A stretch of DNA of 64,000 nt. It comes from Diplonema papillatum (Eukaryota; Euglenozoa; Diplonemea; Diplonemida; Diplonemidae). The position numbers and the translations under genes are program-made. Location: NCBI GenBank assembly GCA_030068145.1, contig JAPJBO010000014.1, positions 310,001 to 374,000 on the forward strand. Direction: 5' to 3'. This document shows, in pieces, positions 19,956 to 29,618 of the stretch. Every line of letters starts with the position of its first letter. The stretch's first letter is position 1. The notes below the pieces were generated by a model. That model had not been told where the DNA came from. It saw only the letters and a program-made list of their open reading frames with translations, and searched no databases.

Positions 19956-20828
19956 CGGAGCTCGCGGTGGCCATCCGGCTTCGGCTCGGGCTGCCCATCG
20001 CCCCCATGCCGAGCATCTGTCGTCTCTGCGGGACAGGCTCGGCAGACGTTGACGGAGTGCACGCGCGTAGTTGCTTCTCCGGCGGCCGCCGGACGAGAAT
20101 GCACAATGCACTCCGCGACGTCATCGCTGACTTCGCCCGCCGTGGCTTGCTGGCCCCGGCGGTCGAGCGCCCCGTGTTTTCGAACACGGAGCGGAAGCGC
20201 CCGGACATCAGCTATGTCCGGGACGGCACCACCGTTGTGTTAGATGTCGCCGTCACCTTCCCCCTGCAGCCATCGAATCCCCAGTACGCTAAGAGGGCAG
20301 CGGAGAAGCCAGGGGGGGCGGCGACAGCCTACGCAACAGCTGTCAAAGAAGGCAAGTACCGCGGCATAATAGACAACGAGCCAAACCCTCGGGAATGGCT
20401 CGCTGTCCCGCTGGTCGTGGACACCTTCGGAGCGTGGTGTCCTGGAGCACTCACGGAGTTGCGGCAAATAGCCCGCAAAAGCGCCCTCCGTGAAGACCGG
20501 ACCGCTTCGGCCGCCTGCCAGGACTTCTTCCACCAATTGAGCTTTCAGGTAGCCCAAGGGGTGGCAAGAATAGTCATTGCATCTGGTGGGGCGCGACCGG
20601 ACGAAGCGGTCCACCCTGTTGCAGGGGGTAGTGTCACTGCATCGCGGGTTTTTTTACCTGGTCGGACCTGCTCGCTAGCAGGCCAGCCCAGGTCGCAGTG
20701 AGACTGGCGTTCACTGTGTGCTGAAGAAGCATTTTTTTGGGCTCCCGCTCCGGAAGCAACCGGATACCGGTAGCCCCGCTGTACCAACATGGCTTGTACA
20801 GTGTCCCGCGCTCCAAAAAAAAAAAAAA
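19956..20828 (+). mobile_element. R2-like LINE fragment L3 with 3' UTR and poly(A)
   Basis: 5'-truncated just before the zinc knuckle. It carries the whole restriction-like endonuclease region, a 3' UTR with TGTGCTGAAGAAGCATT and GTACAGTGTCCCGCGCTCC, and a poly(A) run at about 20815-20828. It is followed immediately by an unrelated RNase H-bearing LINE tail. Confidence 0.85.
19967..20701 (+). CDS. R2-like LINE endonuclease domain (partial ORF2)
   Basis: Residues about 18-45 form a CCHC knuckle (CRLCGTGSADVDGVHARSC). Then RRTRMHNALRD and RPDISYVRDGTTVVLDVAVT give the PD-(D/E)xK-like core of a restriction-like endonuclease, which nicks the target DNA for reverse transcription in R2/CRE-type LINEs. 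The remaining ~120 aa (GGAATAYATAVKEGKYRGII onward) are conserved with the copy at 22522. There is no frame break, but the RT domain is missing, so it is not autonomous. Confidence 0.8.
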   Translation: MAIRLRLGLPIAPMPSICRLCGTGSADVDGVHARSCFSGGRRTRMHNALRDVIADFARRGLLAPAVERPVFSNTERKRPDISYVRDGTTVVLDVAVTFPLQPSNPQYAKRAAEKPGGAATAYATAVKEGKYRGIIDNEPNPREWLAVPLVVDTFGAWCPGALTELRQIARKSALREDRTASAACQDFFHQLSFQVAQGVARIVIASGGARPDEAVHPVAGGSVTASRVFLPGRTCSLAGQPRSQ

Positions 20829-21992
20829 GCGCAATTGCTGTGCTCATTCCCGCGAAAAATTGGTGGACGTAAAATCCGATTGCGTCGGCTTACTAGCAAT
20901 AGCCTTGAGCTCATGACGAGTGGTGGGAAGTTTGCCACCATTGACCGTGCAGAACTCGTCGCCATACTTCTTGGCAATATTGCCGTTAAGCATGTGCTTC
21001 CATGCTTAACTGGTAAAAAGATTGTCTTGCTGTCTGATTCACAGTGCTGTCTGCAGACCCTTAAAAACGGTCTCAGACAAACTGACTCCCTGGCGACGCA
21101 AATCCTACTTCTCCTGAGAGAAATAGCTGCCAACGAGTCTGCAGATATTGTCCTGCACCATGTTCCTGCTCATTGTGGCATAATGGGGAACGAACACGCA
21201 GACAGGATCACCAATGTTGCTCGCCTTGCCACTGGCTTAATTACTCCCGCCCCACTTGATTTTAATTCTGCGAAGGCACGTGTTGTAGAGACCCTGAAAA
21301 AGGAATGGTTGTCTTCCCGGCCACATAATTATCACTTCAGAGCCACTGATGGTCACCTCCCCACGTGGCTACAGCCAACTTTAACTAGACAAGCCGAAAC
21401 AGCACTGATAGCGCTGCGAACCGGTCACTCCTGCGTTAATAAACACTTCCTGTGTGATAACGCGAGGAAACACGCCTTGCAAAAAGGCATTTGCTGGCAT
21501 TGCCACCTAAAAACGAATACCACCATGTTAGAACACTTCGCACTACATTGTCACGTATTAGAGAAGCTTAGACGCGCCGCACTTAGATATCCCCCTCCCT
21601 CCACTCTGCCTCAAGTTTTCTCAACAACCAACTGCATAGGCCTCCTGCTGCTTCTCCAAAAAACAAAGGACCTACCGAACTTCGCAATCTTCGCTACCTA
21701 GAGCCCACCCTCATTGTAGACACAGTAGAGAAAATGTGCAGACACGAAGCGAACCGAACCAGTAGTAAACATGTGCAGTGTTAATGTAGAACCGCCTGAC
21801 ATTCCGTCCACGTTCTTCCTAACATACCGCTCTCCAGGGGAATTGCCCCCTTGACCAGGTCAGCTTCTGGAATTGTTCGTTCACTCGTCTAACCCAGTCT
21901 CCCAACTGACCGCTGATTTTCCAGTCGGCCCGGTCCCGTTCATTCGCCTCCGTATGGCTGGTTGTCAGTTCTGACACAAAAAAAAAAAAAAA
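20829..21992 (+). mobile_element. I-like LINE tail with RNase H, poly(A)-terminated
   Basis: 5'-truncated copy of the I/jockey-type LINE family whose longer copy is at 31550-35190. It contains the RNase H domain and the terminal zinc domain, then a 3' UTR that resembles that after 35185 (TCACTCGTCTAACCCAGTCT and its relatives), and a poly(A) run at 21978-21992. Confidence 0.8.
20840..21701 (+). CDS. RNase H plus zinc domain of I-like LINE (partial)
   Basis: The frame is open from 20718, but the residues before about 20840 come from the neighbouring LINE 3' UTR. RNase H acidic residues are visible in DRAELVAIL (E), LLSDSQCCLQTL (D) and HCGIMGNEHADRI (D). The C-terminal part has CWHCHLKTNTTMLEHFALHC, a C-x2-C...H...C zinc site. 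The first RNase H aspartate appears lost to truncation, so the enzyme should be inactive. Confidence 0.75.
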
Positions 21993-22521
21993 CGCATTTT
22001 TTATTATCGTGGTCAACTCTACATACTTGGGGGCGTGATTGAGCTCCTCAGGCTCGAATCACTGAGCTGCACATTGTAAGCGGTTCGTCCGTTCGAGAGT
22101 CTTCGGCTTGGGACTGCTCGTCTGCGATGGGAAAGATCGGGCGATACCCAGAGCCTTTCGTGTTAAATATGCATCTGGTACGCTCCGAAAATGAGAAACT
22201 TTCACTGTACGTGGTGTACGTGAGTTCTTCCGTCGAAGACGTTTCCTGAGCGGTCGTAGAGGTTGACTAATCGATAATAAAATACTTTCAGTTCTAAAGA
22301 ACTGAAAGTTTTCTTTTTTTTTTTTGGAGCGCGGGACACTGTACTTGCCTTGTTGGTACAGCGGGGCTGCCGGTATCCGGTTGCTTCCGGAGCGGTAGTC
22401 CAAAGAAATGCTTCTTCAGCACACAGTGAACGCCACCTCACTGCGACCTGGGCTGGCCTGCATCTGAGTGCAGGTCCGACCAGGTAAAAAAACCCGCGAT
22501 GCAGTGACTCTTCCCCCTGCA

Positions 22522-22884
22522 TCAGGGTGGATTCGCTTCGTCCGGTCGCGCCCCACCAGATGCAATAACGATCCTCGCCACCCCTTGGGCTATAGAAAAG
22601 CTCAAGCGGTGGAAGAGGTCCTGGCAGGCGGCCGAAGCGGTCCGGTCTTCACGGAGGGCGTTCGCGCGGGCGATGTGCCGCAGCTCCGTGATTGCTCCTG
22701 GGCACCAGGCCCCGAACGTGTCTACAACTAGCGGCACCGCTCGCCACTCCCGCGGGTCCGGCTCATTTGCGATGATCCTGTTGTAGACACGCTCCTTGAC
22801 GGCAACAGCATACGCGGCTGCTGCGCCCCCTGGCTCCGCTGCGGCCCTGGTCGCGTAGTGGGGCTGCGAGAGCTGTAGGGGGTA
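22522..22884 (-). pseudogene. R2-like LINE ORF2, C-terminal piece
   Basis: About 120 aa from YPLQLSQPHYATRAAAEPGG to the stop, 70-75% identical to the end of the L3 protein (GIIDNEPNPREW versus RIIANEPDPREW). By chance it is read in frame with RNase H residues of the inserted LINE, producing a chimeric frame from 22929 and above. Confidence 0.8.
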
Positions 22885-22899
22885 AGGGAGGGGGAGGTT

Positions 22900-23704
22900 C
22901 CTCGCCGTAGCCGCAACCGCCTCTCGCATGTACTTCTCGGCGGCCCGTCTGGCGATACCGTCAGCCCTCTCGTTGCCGGAAAGGCCGCAATGGCCAAAAA
23001 CGAACTGCAGGGTGATGGTATAGCCCCGCGCTTCGTTCGGCCAGCGACTGCCAGATGTGGATTGGGCCGGGTTGCGTCTGGCAGAGCGGGCCGTGGCTCA
23101 GCGTTTGCAGGAGTGACTGAGAGTCACTGACGATGAGGATGTTGAGGGGCGTGGTGGACGGAGGGAGCAGGCGCTTGAGGACGTTCACGCAGATGACCAG
23201 AGCCATCTCCTCGGCGCGGTAGCTGTGCGGGTGACGACCGGCCGGGAATCCGGCTTCGACAGTGCGGCAGTTGCCCGTTGGAGTGGTCAGGTGCTGACCC
23301 AGGCCGTGGTCTGCCTTTATGGGGACAGAAGGCTCCAGTTCAATGTACAAGCCGGAACCACCCCAGGTAGACCGGTCGTTGGTGCTGCGTAACCATGAAC
23401 GAAGGGTGGCGCTGGCGTTGGCGTCGCAAATGGAGGGCGGCGGAGGGTCGCCGCTCACAACAGAGCCGTCCGACCAGGCGGTGCAGTGTGGGTGCGGGAG
23501 CGTCGCGAGTTGTACTTCCGCGGCTCGCTTCTTCTCAGCAGCGCTAGCATTCTTGCGTACCTTCAGGGCGGTGTTGATCGTGACGCCGGGGCATGGAGTC
23601 CACGGGGCGAACCGGTTGGGAATACAAGCCTGCCGAATACACTGGTCTGTGCCCGCCTTGACAGTGACCCGGTCGTACGTCGTCCTCAGGCGCGTATCGA
23701 GTGA
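22900..23704 (-). pseudogene. Ingi-like LINE RNase H region
   Basis: After the inversion breakpoint the protein resumes with SLDTRLRTTYDRVTVKAG, then IPNRFAPWTPCPGVTIN as in the intact LINE at 37395. RNase H motifs: AWSDGSVVSGD (D), SYRAEEMAL (E), IVSDSQSLLQTLSHGPL (D), and HCGLSGNERADGIA (D) in the neighbouring frame, so one frameshift near 23020 separates the last motif. Confidence 0.75.
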
Positions 23705-23960
23705 TACGTGCTCCCCACATTCACGTACGCGCTCGGCATTTACGGACCGTACATCCTCTTCGCCGCCGGCCTTCTTGCAACACTCGGACGCCTCCATCGC
23801 CGTGCACTTGCCCTCATCCTGGGCTGCCGCAAAGGCACCTCCGATTTTGCCGCCCAACAAGAGTCCGGCATCCTCCCAATCCGTTCCCTTGTTGAATACA
23901 AGATCGCGGCCCTCCGGGAGAGGCTGCGGCACAACCGGGCCCTTTGGATGCGCGAACTAT
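23705..23960 (+). repeat. Inverted internal segment of ingi-like LINE
   Basis: This 256-bp piece encodes, on the plus strand, YVLPTFTYALGIYG and about 70 further residues, the RT thumb region that should directly follow LRTLYLT on the minus strand. The equivalent in the intact LINE is LYYTYVLPKMTYALSVYG. The flanks on both sides are minus-strand LINE, so only this segment is flipped. Confidence 0.85.
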
Positions 23961-24532
23961 GTGAGATAGAGGGTGCGGAGGATGGTGCCGTTGAAGCAGT
24001 AGTCCTTGCCGGCCAGGTGCCGGAGGAAGTTGAGTCGCAGAGAAAACACCTCGATGACCCGGCGGAGGTGGGGGTGGAACGTCAGCTCGCGGTCGATGGT
24101 TAGGCCGAGCAGCCTTACACTATCGACCCACTGCAGCTCTTCCACCACCCTGAGCAGGGTGCCACCGGAGGCCTTTCGCACGACGCAGACCACCGTCTTG
24201 CCGTCGTGTGGCGCCCCGAGTCCCACAATCTTACGCTCTTCTGACACCAGTCGCCGGACGTCCTCAGCGGGGACGGGGATGTCCAGCTGCGTCGACTTGA
24301 ACACAATCTTCGGCGGGGGACCGGGGACCGCATTCCTTCCAAGAAAGTGGACACCCTTGGTCTTCCTTTTGGAGAGAACCATCAGCGCGTTCTCCGTCCA
24401 GCGCTCCACCACGTCGACGACATCTTGGGTATACCGCTCGAGGGCGGCGAACGTCCGGGCTTCGACAGCTACTCCATCGTCATCGGCATACAACGAGAAG
24501 GTGATCGAGGGCGTGGGGGCGGTAGCCCTCAA
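23957..24532 (-). pseudogene. Ingi-like LINE RT palm fragment
   Basis: 191 aa beginning just upstream of the RT catalytic motif, FSLYADDDGVAVEA. It includes VDSVRLLGLTIDRELTFHPH, the conserved post-palm block, and ends GTILRTLYLT at the inversion breakpoint. The N-terminal two thirds of RT are deleted. Confidence 0.8.
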
Positions 24533-24873
24533 TGCTGCGAAAGAAGCGGGGGGCTTCCGTCAGAGGGAGACCCATCAAAGTCCAGCTCCGGTAACGCTGT
24601 TCCTGTAGGCAGTGGAGTCGCCTCTGGCCCCGGGAGAGCGTCGGAGGGGAGGAGACCTTTGGTAGGGGGTTGCCCGGCCCCCCTGGCGCGTGGAAGGTCC
24701 GCGCTGTGGGAGCGGGGAGGTGGGTATGCCATTCGTACAGACTCCACTCCGCGCCCTCGCCCAGCGGCCCTCGGAGCGGGTGCGATCGGTGCGGGAGCCA
24801 CTGCTGCAGCGGCCTGGGGGGACTCTGCCTGCGGCATTGGAGCGTCCTGCGCTTCAGGGGACGGCTTTGTCAC
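24529..24873 (-). other. Pro/Ala-rich ORF segment, possibly LINE ORF1 remnant
   Basis: 115 aa rich in Pro, Ala and Gly, with no family. It stands at the 5' end of the inserted ingi-like LINE. Its composition matches the linker parts of LINE ORF1 at 29545-31596, so it is probably a leftover of ORF1 brought next to RT by an internal deletion. Confidence 0.35.
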
Positions 24874-24929
24874 GGCAGGGGGACGAGCCGAAAGTGCCCG
24901 TTGTTGCGACCTCTCTCGAGCCGCGCGCT

Positions 24930-26489
24930 GTATGTGACTGCGACGTCAAGTAGGACGGTGGTGCCGTCCCGGACGTAGCTGATGTCCGGGCGCTTGCGCC
25001 GCGTGTTCGCGAACACGGCTCGCTCGATCGAGGGGCCCAGCAGCCCTCGACGTGCGAAGTCGGCGACAATGTCCCGAAGCACGTTGTGCAGGCGCGTCCG
25101 GCGGCCGCTGCCGAAACACGTTTGGGCGTGCGAGCCGATGACGTCGGTCGCCCCGTGCCCGCAGAGGCGGCACTCCCCTGGCGCGGCCGCAATTGGCAGC
25201 CCCAGCCGAAGGCGTACTGCCACCGCCAGTTCGGCCGAGGACAACCACATCCCGGTATCCGCTTCCGGGTTGCCGTACAGCCACGCCGAGGCGTGCTTGC
25301 CGGAGCTGCTTTGGATCCTCGCCCGGATCCGGTCTTGCGCCTGGGACAGGGCCGCTCCCTGCAGTTGGCTCGAGCGGGCGAGCTCCTCCGTTAGCAGGTC
25401 GAGGAGGTTCTTCCGCTTCTCGGTGGCCAAGGCGGACGACCACACCTTCTGTCCTCGCCCCTCGTACTGGGTCCGCGCCTGCATGACGTCCTGGATCTTC
25501 TCCAGGACGGACTCATACGTTGCAAGGCGCGGGTCCGCGAGGGACGCTTGGACGGTGTCGTCCTGCTGCCACGTGAGGCGTGGCCCCAGGGCCTCGGACA
25601 CGAGGGCGGGGAGATGCGTCCCCCCATCTAGTGCCGCCGCGATGTGCGCAATCCCTGTCACGTCTGCGCAGCTGTGGAGGCCGAGGCCACCCATCCTGAC
25701 CGGGAGGGACGCTTGTGTCCACGCCGCCTCGTCGGTCTGTATCCCGGTGATAGTCGCGAGACAGGACTGGGTGGCCCGGTCGACTCCCGCGAAGTCGAAG
25801 ACGGACCCCGTCGCGCGCATGAGATGTACTACGCCGACGAAGCCCGCACAGAACTTCGTTAGCGTGAGCGCCACGTGCGCGTCGGGCAGGGACGCTATCA
25901 TCCTCAGCTTCCTCTCCGCACCCTGTGCCGCCCGCTCGACGAACGCGTGGATCTTCTCTGGCGAGCCACACGGGACTCCCAGATGCTCGATCTCGTCGAG
26001 CGAGCACGTCTCGATGCCTTGCAGGCCGTCGGGTATCTCCGCCCCCGCCGCGATCGCCAGTCTGCACTTGCCCCGGTTCAGGCGCAGTCCGACGGCCGCT
26101 GCCCGCCGCTCGTATCCCTGCAGCCAGCGCGCGATCGCGTCGAGGTCTCCGCCTGACACTCCATCGTCAAGGTAGAATGTCAGGAGATCGAGGTCGGCTT
26201 GGCTCAACGCTGAATGGCCGAGCGCTGCCTCCGGCCCCCCGACTTCCGGCTGCCCTTGTCCCTCCGGGCCCTGCGGCTCGGGCCGGGCACTCGTCAGACG
26301 AGCTACGTGCAGGGGGTTCTGACCTTGTGAAGGTGCAGATTGACCTGACACTCGGGACCGACAATGAAATGTCGGTTGCGCGTCCTTCGTGTCAGGCAGG
26401 GTCTCCGAGGGCTGAAAGCCCTTGCTTTGGTGTGTCAGGGGCTGGGGGGAGAGAAAAAGCGCATGAATGAATGAATGAATGAAAAACAA
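24930..26489 (-). CDS. R2-like LINE ORF2, RT end to endonuclease start
   Basis: The 539-aa frame ends with about 20 residues read into the inserted LINE. Residues about 100-125 carry the RT catalytic motif TFYLDDGVSGGD (YxDD class). A thumb region follows (IASLPDAHVALTLTKFCAGF, GGLGLHSCADVTG), then the CCHC knuckle CRLCGHGATDVIGSHAQTC and RPDISYVRDGTTVLLDVAVT of the restriction-like endonuclease. The first ~95 residues are low-complexity and do not look like RT, so the element is 5'-truncated or rearranged near 26200. Confidence 0.8.
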
Positions 26490-28470
26490 GCACCGTCCAT
26501 CCGCTGCTCAGAAGAGCCGCGTCTGGAACAGGTCAGGCGTTACTAGCCCGTTTGCGCCAAGAGACACGCGCACGAGTGACAGGTCCACAGGTTAGGGGAT
26601 AGGAAGGGGGGGGGTCGACAAGGGAAATAAGAAAGAAGACGGAAATAAGTAAAGAAATAAAGAAAGAAAGAAGTGTTTCGCTAGCGTGGCATGTCCCCGA
26701 GGACCGTTGTGCGCCTGGGCTGCGTTTGTGCCGTCGGCCTCTCGGCCGGGCCTTTTGCCCCCACGGTGACGGTAACGTCGCTCGGGTTCGCCTGCGCTAC
26801 GACTTGCCGGTGCAGCCCGAAAACCGAATTTGCTCAATATTTGACCTGTACATGTCGGATATGAGGAAGCAAAAATCTGTGACACGTTTTCGTGGAATGA
26901 GTGTTATGTGCCGCGCTGTTTGCGGTCGAGCTTCCCCGTTGTGTGGCGGGTACGGTTGTCGATCGTTGCCGTGGCGTTGGTGATTGCGTTCCGTTGGTCG
27001 GGAGCCAGCGACTTGCAGTCCTGCATCCAGTGATGCTCCACCGAGCCGCTCCGGCTGGTACAGAATAGTTGGTTGTTTGGGTGGCCTGGGCGGCGTTTGA
27101 CCAAGGGCAGCTTTGGTAAGCACCGACAACTCCCCTTTGGGGCCTTCCAGCCGGGTTCCGTGTGGTGCTTTCCTGTTGCTTCCCAGTTAGCAGCTGTGCG
27201 GGCGTGTCGGCCTGCGCTGTTGCGCGAGACGGTTGCCCTTTTTTCCCTCCGGCCTCTGTGCCTGGCGCAGCCGGGGCTGTTCCTTGGGCTATACCACTAC
27301 TGTGGTATTGCCAACGTTTGCCAATATGAAGGCGGTCACACGTTTCAACTTGTAATTGAAGGGGCGGGGGGGAAAGAGAGTCCGTTGTATGCGAGGCGCG
27401 TCCCCGTGCAGTACCGTGCCGCGGTTTACCCTTCTTCTCCCCTTCCTGTCACTCAGCCGGGTTCTGTGTGGTGCCTCCCTGCTGGCGGCTGCGTGGTTGT
27501 GACAGTTTGTTCTGCACTCACTGTTGTCCTGATGTGGGGCTGCGGTTTGCCAACGCATACAAAAGAACAAAAAAAAGGAGACGAATGCACAGCCAACTCC
27601 AACCAACTTGTGTGTGCGCGGAGCGGGACGCGGATCTCCAGCGGCGCAGCTTCGAGCATGCGTCGCGCCGTCGGCGTACCGCGTTCCGCGAACACTGCGA
27701 CCGCCGTTAGCGGGAGAGCACGCGGGTTTGCCTCTACAGTATGGGCACAAGCCCGTACTCGTGTTCTTCGCGCAATTCAATTTCAAAAATTTGGAAATGG
27801 GGGCGCGCACTTTTTTTTTTTTTTTTGCAGAGAGGCACCACATTCTTTACGCGCTCGGGAGAGCACGTCCAGTTTTCGGGTTAGGCGGTACAGGCCTATT
27901 CGTGCCGGAAGGCAGGCCACAGAGACACAAGACACAGGTGAGAGAGATAGGATGGACTATGGAACATGGATACGTGTGTGGGTCCAGCTTGAGCCTTTCA
28001 CTCGACCGGCCAGGTGGCGGTCAAGTGAGGTCTGGTGGAATTGTGAGGCGCAGGGCCTCGAGACGTTGGGGACAAAAGCGTGGCTTCTCCCCTTCTGGCC
28101 TTAGTCGGCCGGGTGACGAAGCATCACGACGTTCCTCGAATACGAAACTGAAACTGACCAGGGAAGATGAGTCCAACTCCGTGAGGGTTGGACTTGGGTG
28201 TGGACTCCGCCGTAGGGAGGCGGCAGAGGAGCAATGAATTGCGGGCCCAGTTTCCTGAACCGTCACTGACGGCGCCAAGGGGGATAACAGCGTGTAGCCT
28301 GTTGAGCCTTTCCAATCGACCAGCCAGGTGGTGGTCGAGTTCAGATGGAGACCAGAAGTTTGCTGCGAGGCCGCAGTTTCGCGGGCCTCGTCAGTCAAAA
28401 TGTGTCAAATACAGATCAAAGAGCATCGAGGACTTCAGGGAAGGGGGGCGACCCTTGCTTCGAATCTCCG
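26490..28470. other. No gene; solo TIR end and short repeats
   Basis: 26830-26907 matches the terminal 75 bp of TIR element Z (complement of 49205-49285), a solo end. A T-run at about 27812-27827 may be a poly(A) tail of a minus-strand retrocopy. Two short direct-repeat pairs are present: GTGTGGTGC blocks at about 27147 and 27455, and GAGCCTTTC...CGACC blocks at about 27990 and 28303. Long plus-strand frames show no family. Confidence 0.5.
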
Positions 28471-28479
28471 TACGATCGC

Positions 28480-29004
28480 TTAAATGGGCACGGCATCCTC
28501 TGAGTCGGCGGACCGCGAGGAGACTTCAGAGGTGTTTGGGTGGTCGACGGCTGCAGCGGGGGGATGCGAACTGGTCGCCTCTTCGGCGAGGATGGTGTAC
28601 CTCGGGAGGGCGCCGCACCCCTGCAGGTACGCGAGAGCGAGTTCCGGGAACACGAACAGGACGGCCCAGAGGAACTCCATGGCGTCCACGGGCGGCGACC
28701 TCCTGCCGAGACGATTCCTGACCTCGAGGCCGTTCTTCATCTCTACTAGTAGCCGAGGGGTCTGAACCACGGGGGCATCACAGCCGATAAAGAGGTGAAC
28801 GAGCGGGGCCAGCGACCTCGTGCCGCACATGGGGCAGGGGAGGTGCGGTTCCCTGCGGTCTGCTCTCGTGAGTTGGTAGCATACATCGTCATCACGAGGT
28901 GGTGGTGGCCGGTGCGAATCTGCCGCACTTCCCTTTCGGCCCGCGGTGTGAGGTGCTTGGGTCGAGGGATGCGGCGGCCGAAAACCAACCTCGAGGCAAG
29001 ACAA
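28480..29004 (-). pseudogene. Ingi-like LINE ORF2, C-terminal end only
   Basis: It matches the last ~120 aa of the LINE at 37395: CPMCGTRSLAPLVHLFIGCD zinc site and FPELALAYLQGCGALPRYTI versus HPETALEYLQGTGLLEEYRI. A neighbouring frame (28746-28988) holds the preceding block PKHLTPRAEREVRQIRTGHH, so one frameshift is present. No RT or RNase H lies upstream. Confidence 0.8.
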
Positions 29005-29087
29005 AGACGAGGCGGGCGGCTCTACTCACGGCTTCCCGAGCTCCCGCTTCGCTGCTCTCCATCCACAGGACGGCACGGTGGCGGGCG

Positions 29088-29618
29088 TTAACGGTCGTGG
29101 TGCAGACTCTCGGCGCATGCCGTGTCCTTAGTGCTGGGCCCCTTTGAGGTCTTTAAGGCAGATCGGGCAGTCCGGGGTTGGGCAGGGGGGGGTTTTACGG
29201 GTTGTTGGACGGGGGGCGGGGTAGGTGGAGCTGTCGTCTGGCTCTCCAGCTGCGGCTGCACCTCGATCGGCACAGTCTCCTGGGCTGGGGGAGTCTGGCC
29301 CGCAGATGGCATCGACTGATGCGTCAAGTCAGCGTCTGTTCGGCTGGGCGCTTCACCGCGGTCCAGGGACCGGCCTCGCTCCCTCCCAGAGGGTCTCTTA
29401 GAACGGCGGTCACGGTCGTGCTCGAACGTTGTCAGCTTGTCCCGTGTCAGCTCTAAGGCGACACTCTGGTGCTTCACAGCTTCAGACAGCTCACGGTGGG
29501 AGTTCTCCGCCTCTGTGCCACGCCTTTGGATGTCTGCGGACAGCTCAGAGCGGGTGTTCGCGAGTGCCACACTCTGTGCGCGGATTTCCGCTGCGAGGTG
29601 GTCGAACTTCGCGTTCAT
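29088..29618 (-). pseudogene. LINE ORF1, C-terminal coiled-coil part (shifted frame)
   Basis: 176 aa: heptad-like helix MNAKFDHLAAEIRAQSVALA with repeats of SVAL, then a basic Arg/Ser stretch and a Pro-rich end. It overlaps the end of the main ORF1 frame, so it is either the continuation after a frameshift or a separate overlapping ORF. Confidence 0.5.

Larger units (their letters stand above)
22885..24929 (-). mobile_element. Ingi-like LINE fragment inside R2-like LINE
   Basis: About 2.05 kb, same strand as its host element. Order on the minus strand: a Pro/Ala-rich segment (24529-24873), RT palm end with SLYADDDGVAVEA (23957-24532), an inverted piece (23705-23960), then linker and RNase H (from 23704 down to 22885). 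The EN domain and most of RT are missing. A shared TAC stands at both junctions (22882-22884, 24930-24932). Confidence 0.8.
22313..26489 (-). mobile_element. R2-like LINE split by an ingi-like LINE
   Basis: The minus-strand LINE consists of 24930-26489 (RT end, zinc knuckle, start of endonuclease) and 22313-22884 (rest of the C-terminus, 3' UTR, poly(A) read as T at 22313-22325). The two halves meet at one Tyr codon: the first ends LDVAVTY, the second begins YPLQLSQPHYA, matching the unbroken LDVAVTFPLQPSNPQYA of copy L3. The DNA between (22885-24929) is a different LINE in the same orientation. Confidence 0.85.

Noticed and set aside
24982..26175. 397-aa plus-strand ORF
   Set aside because: Antisense to the R2-like LINE.
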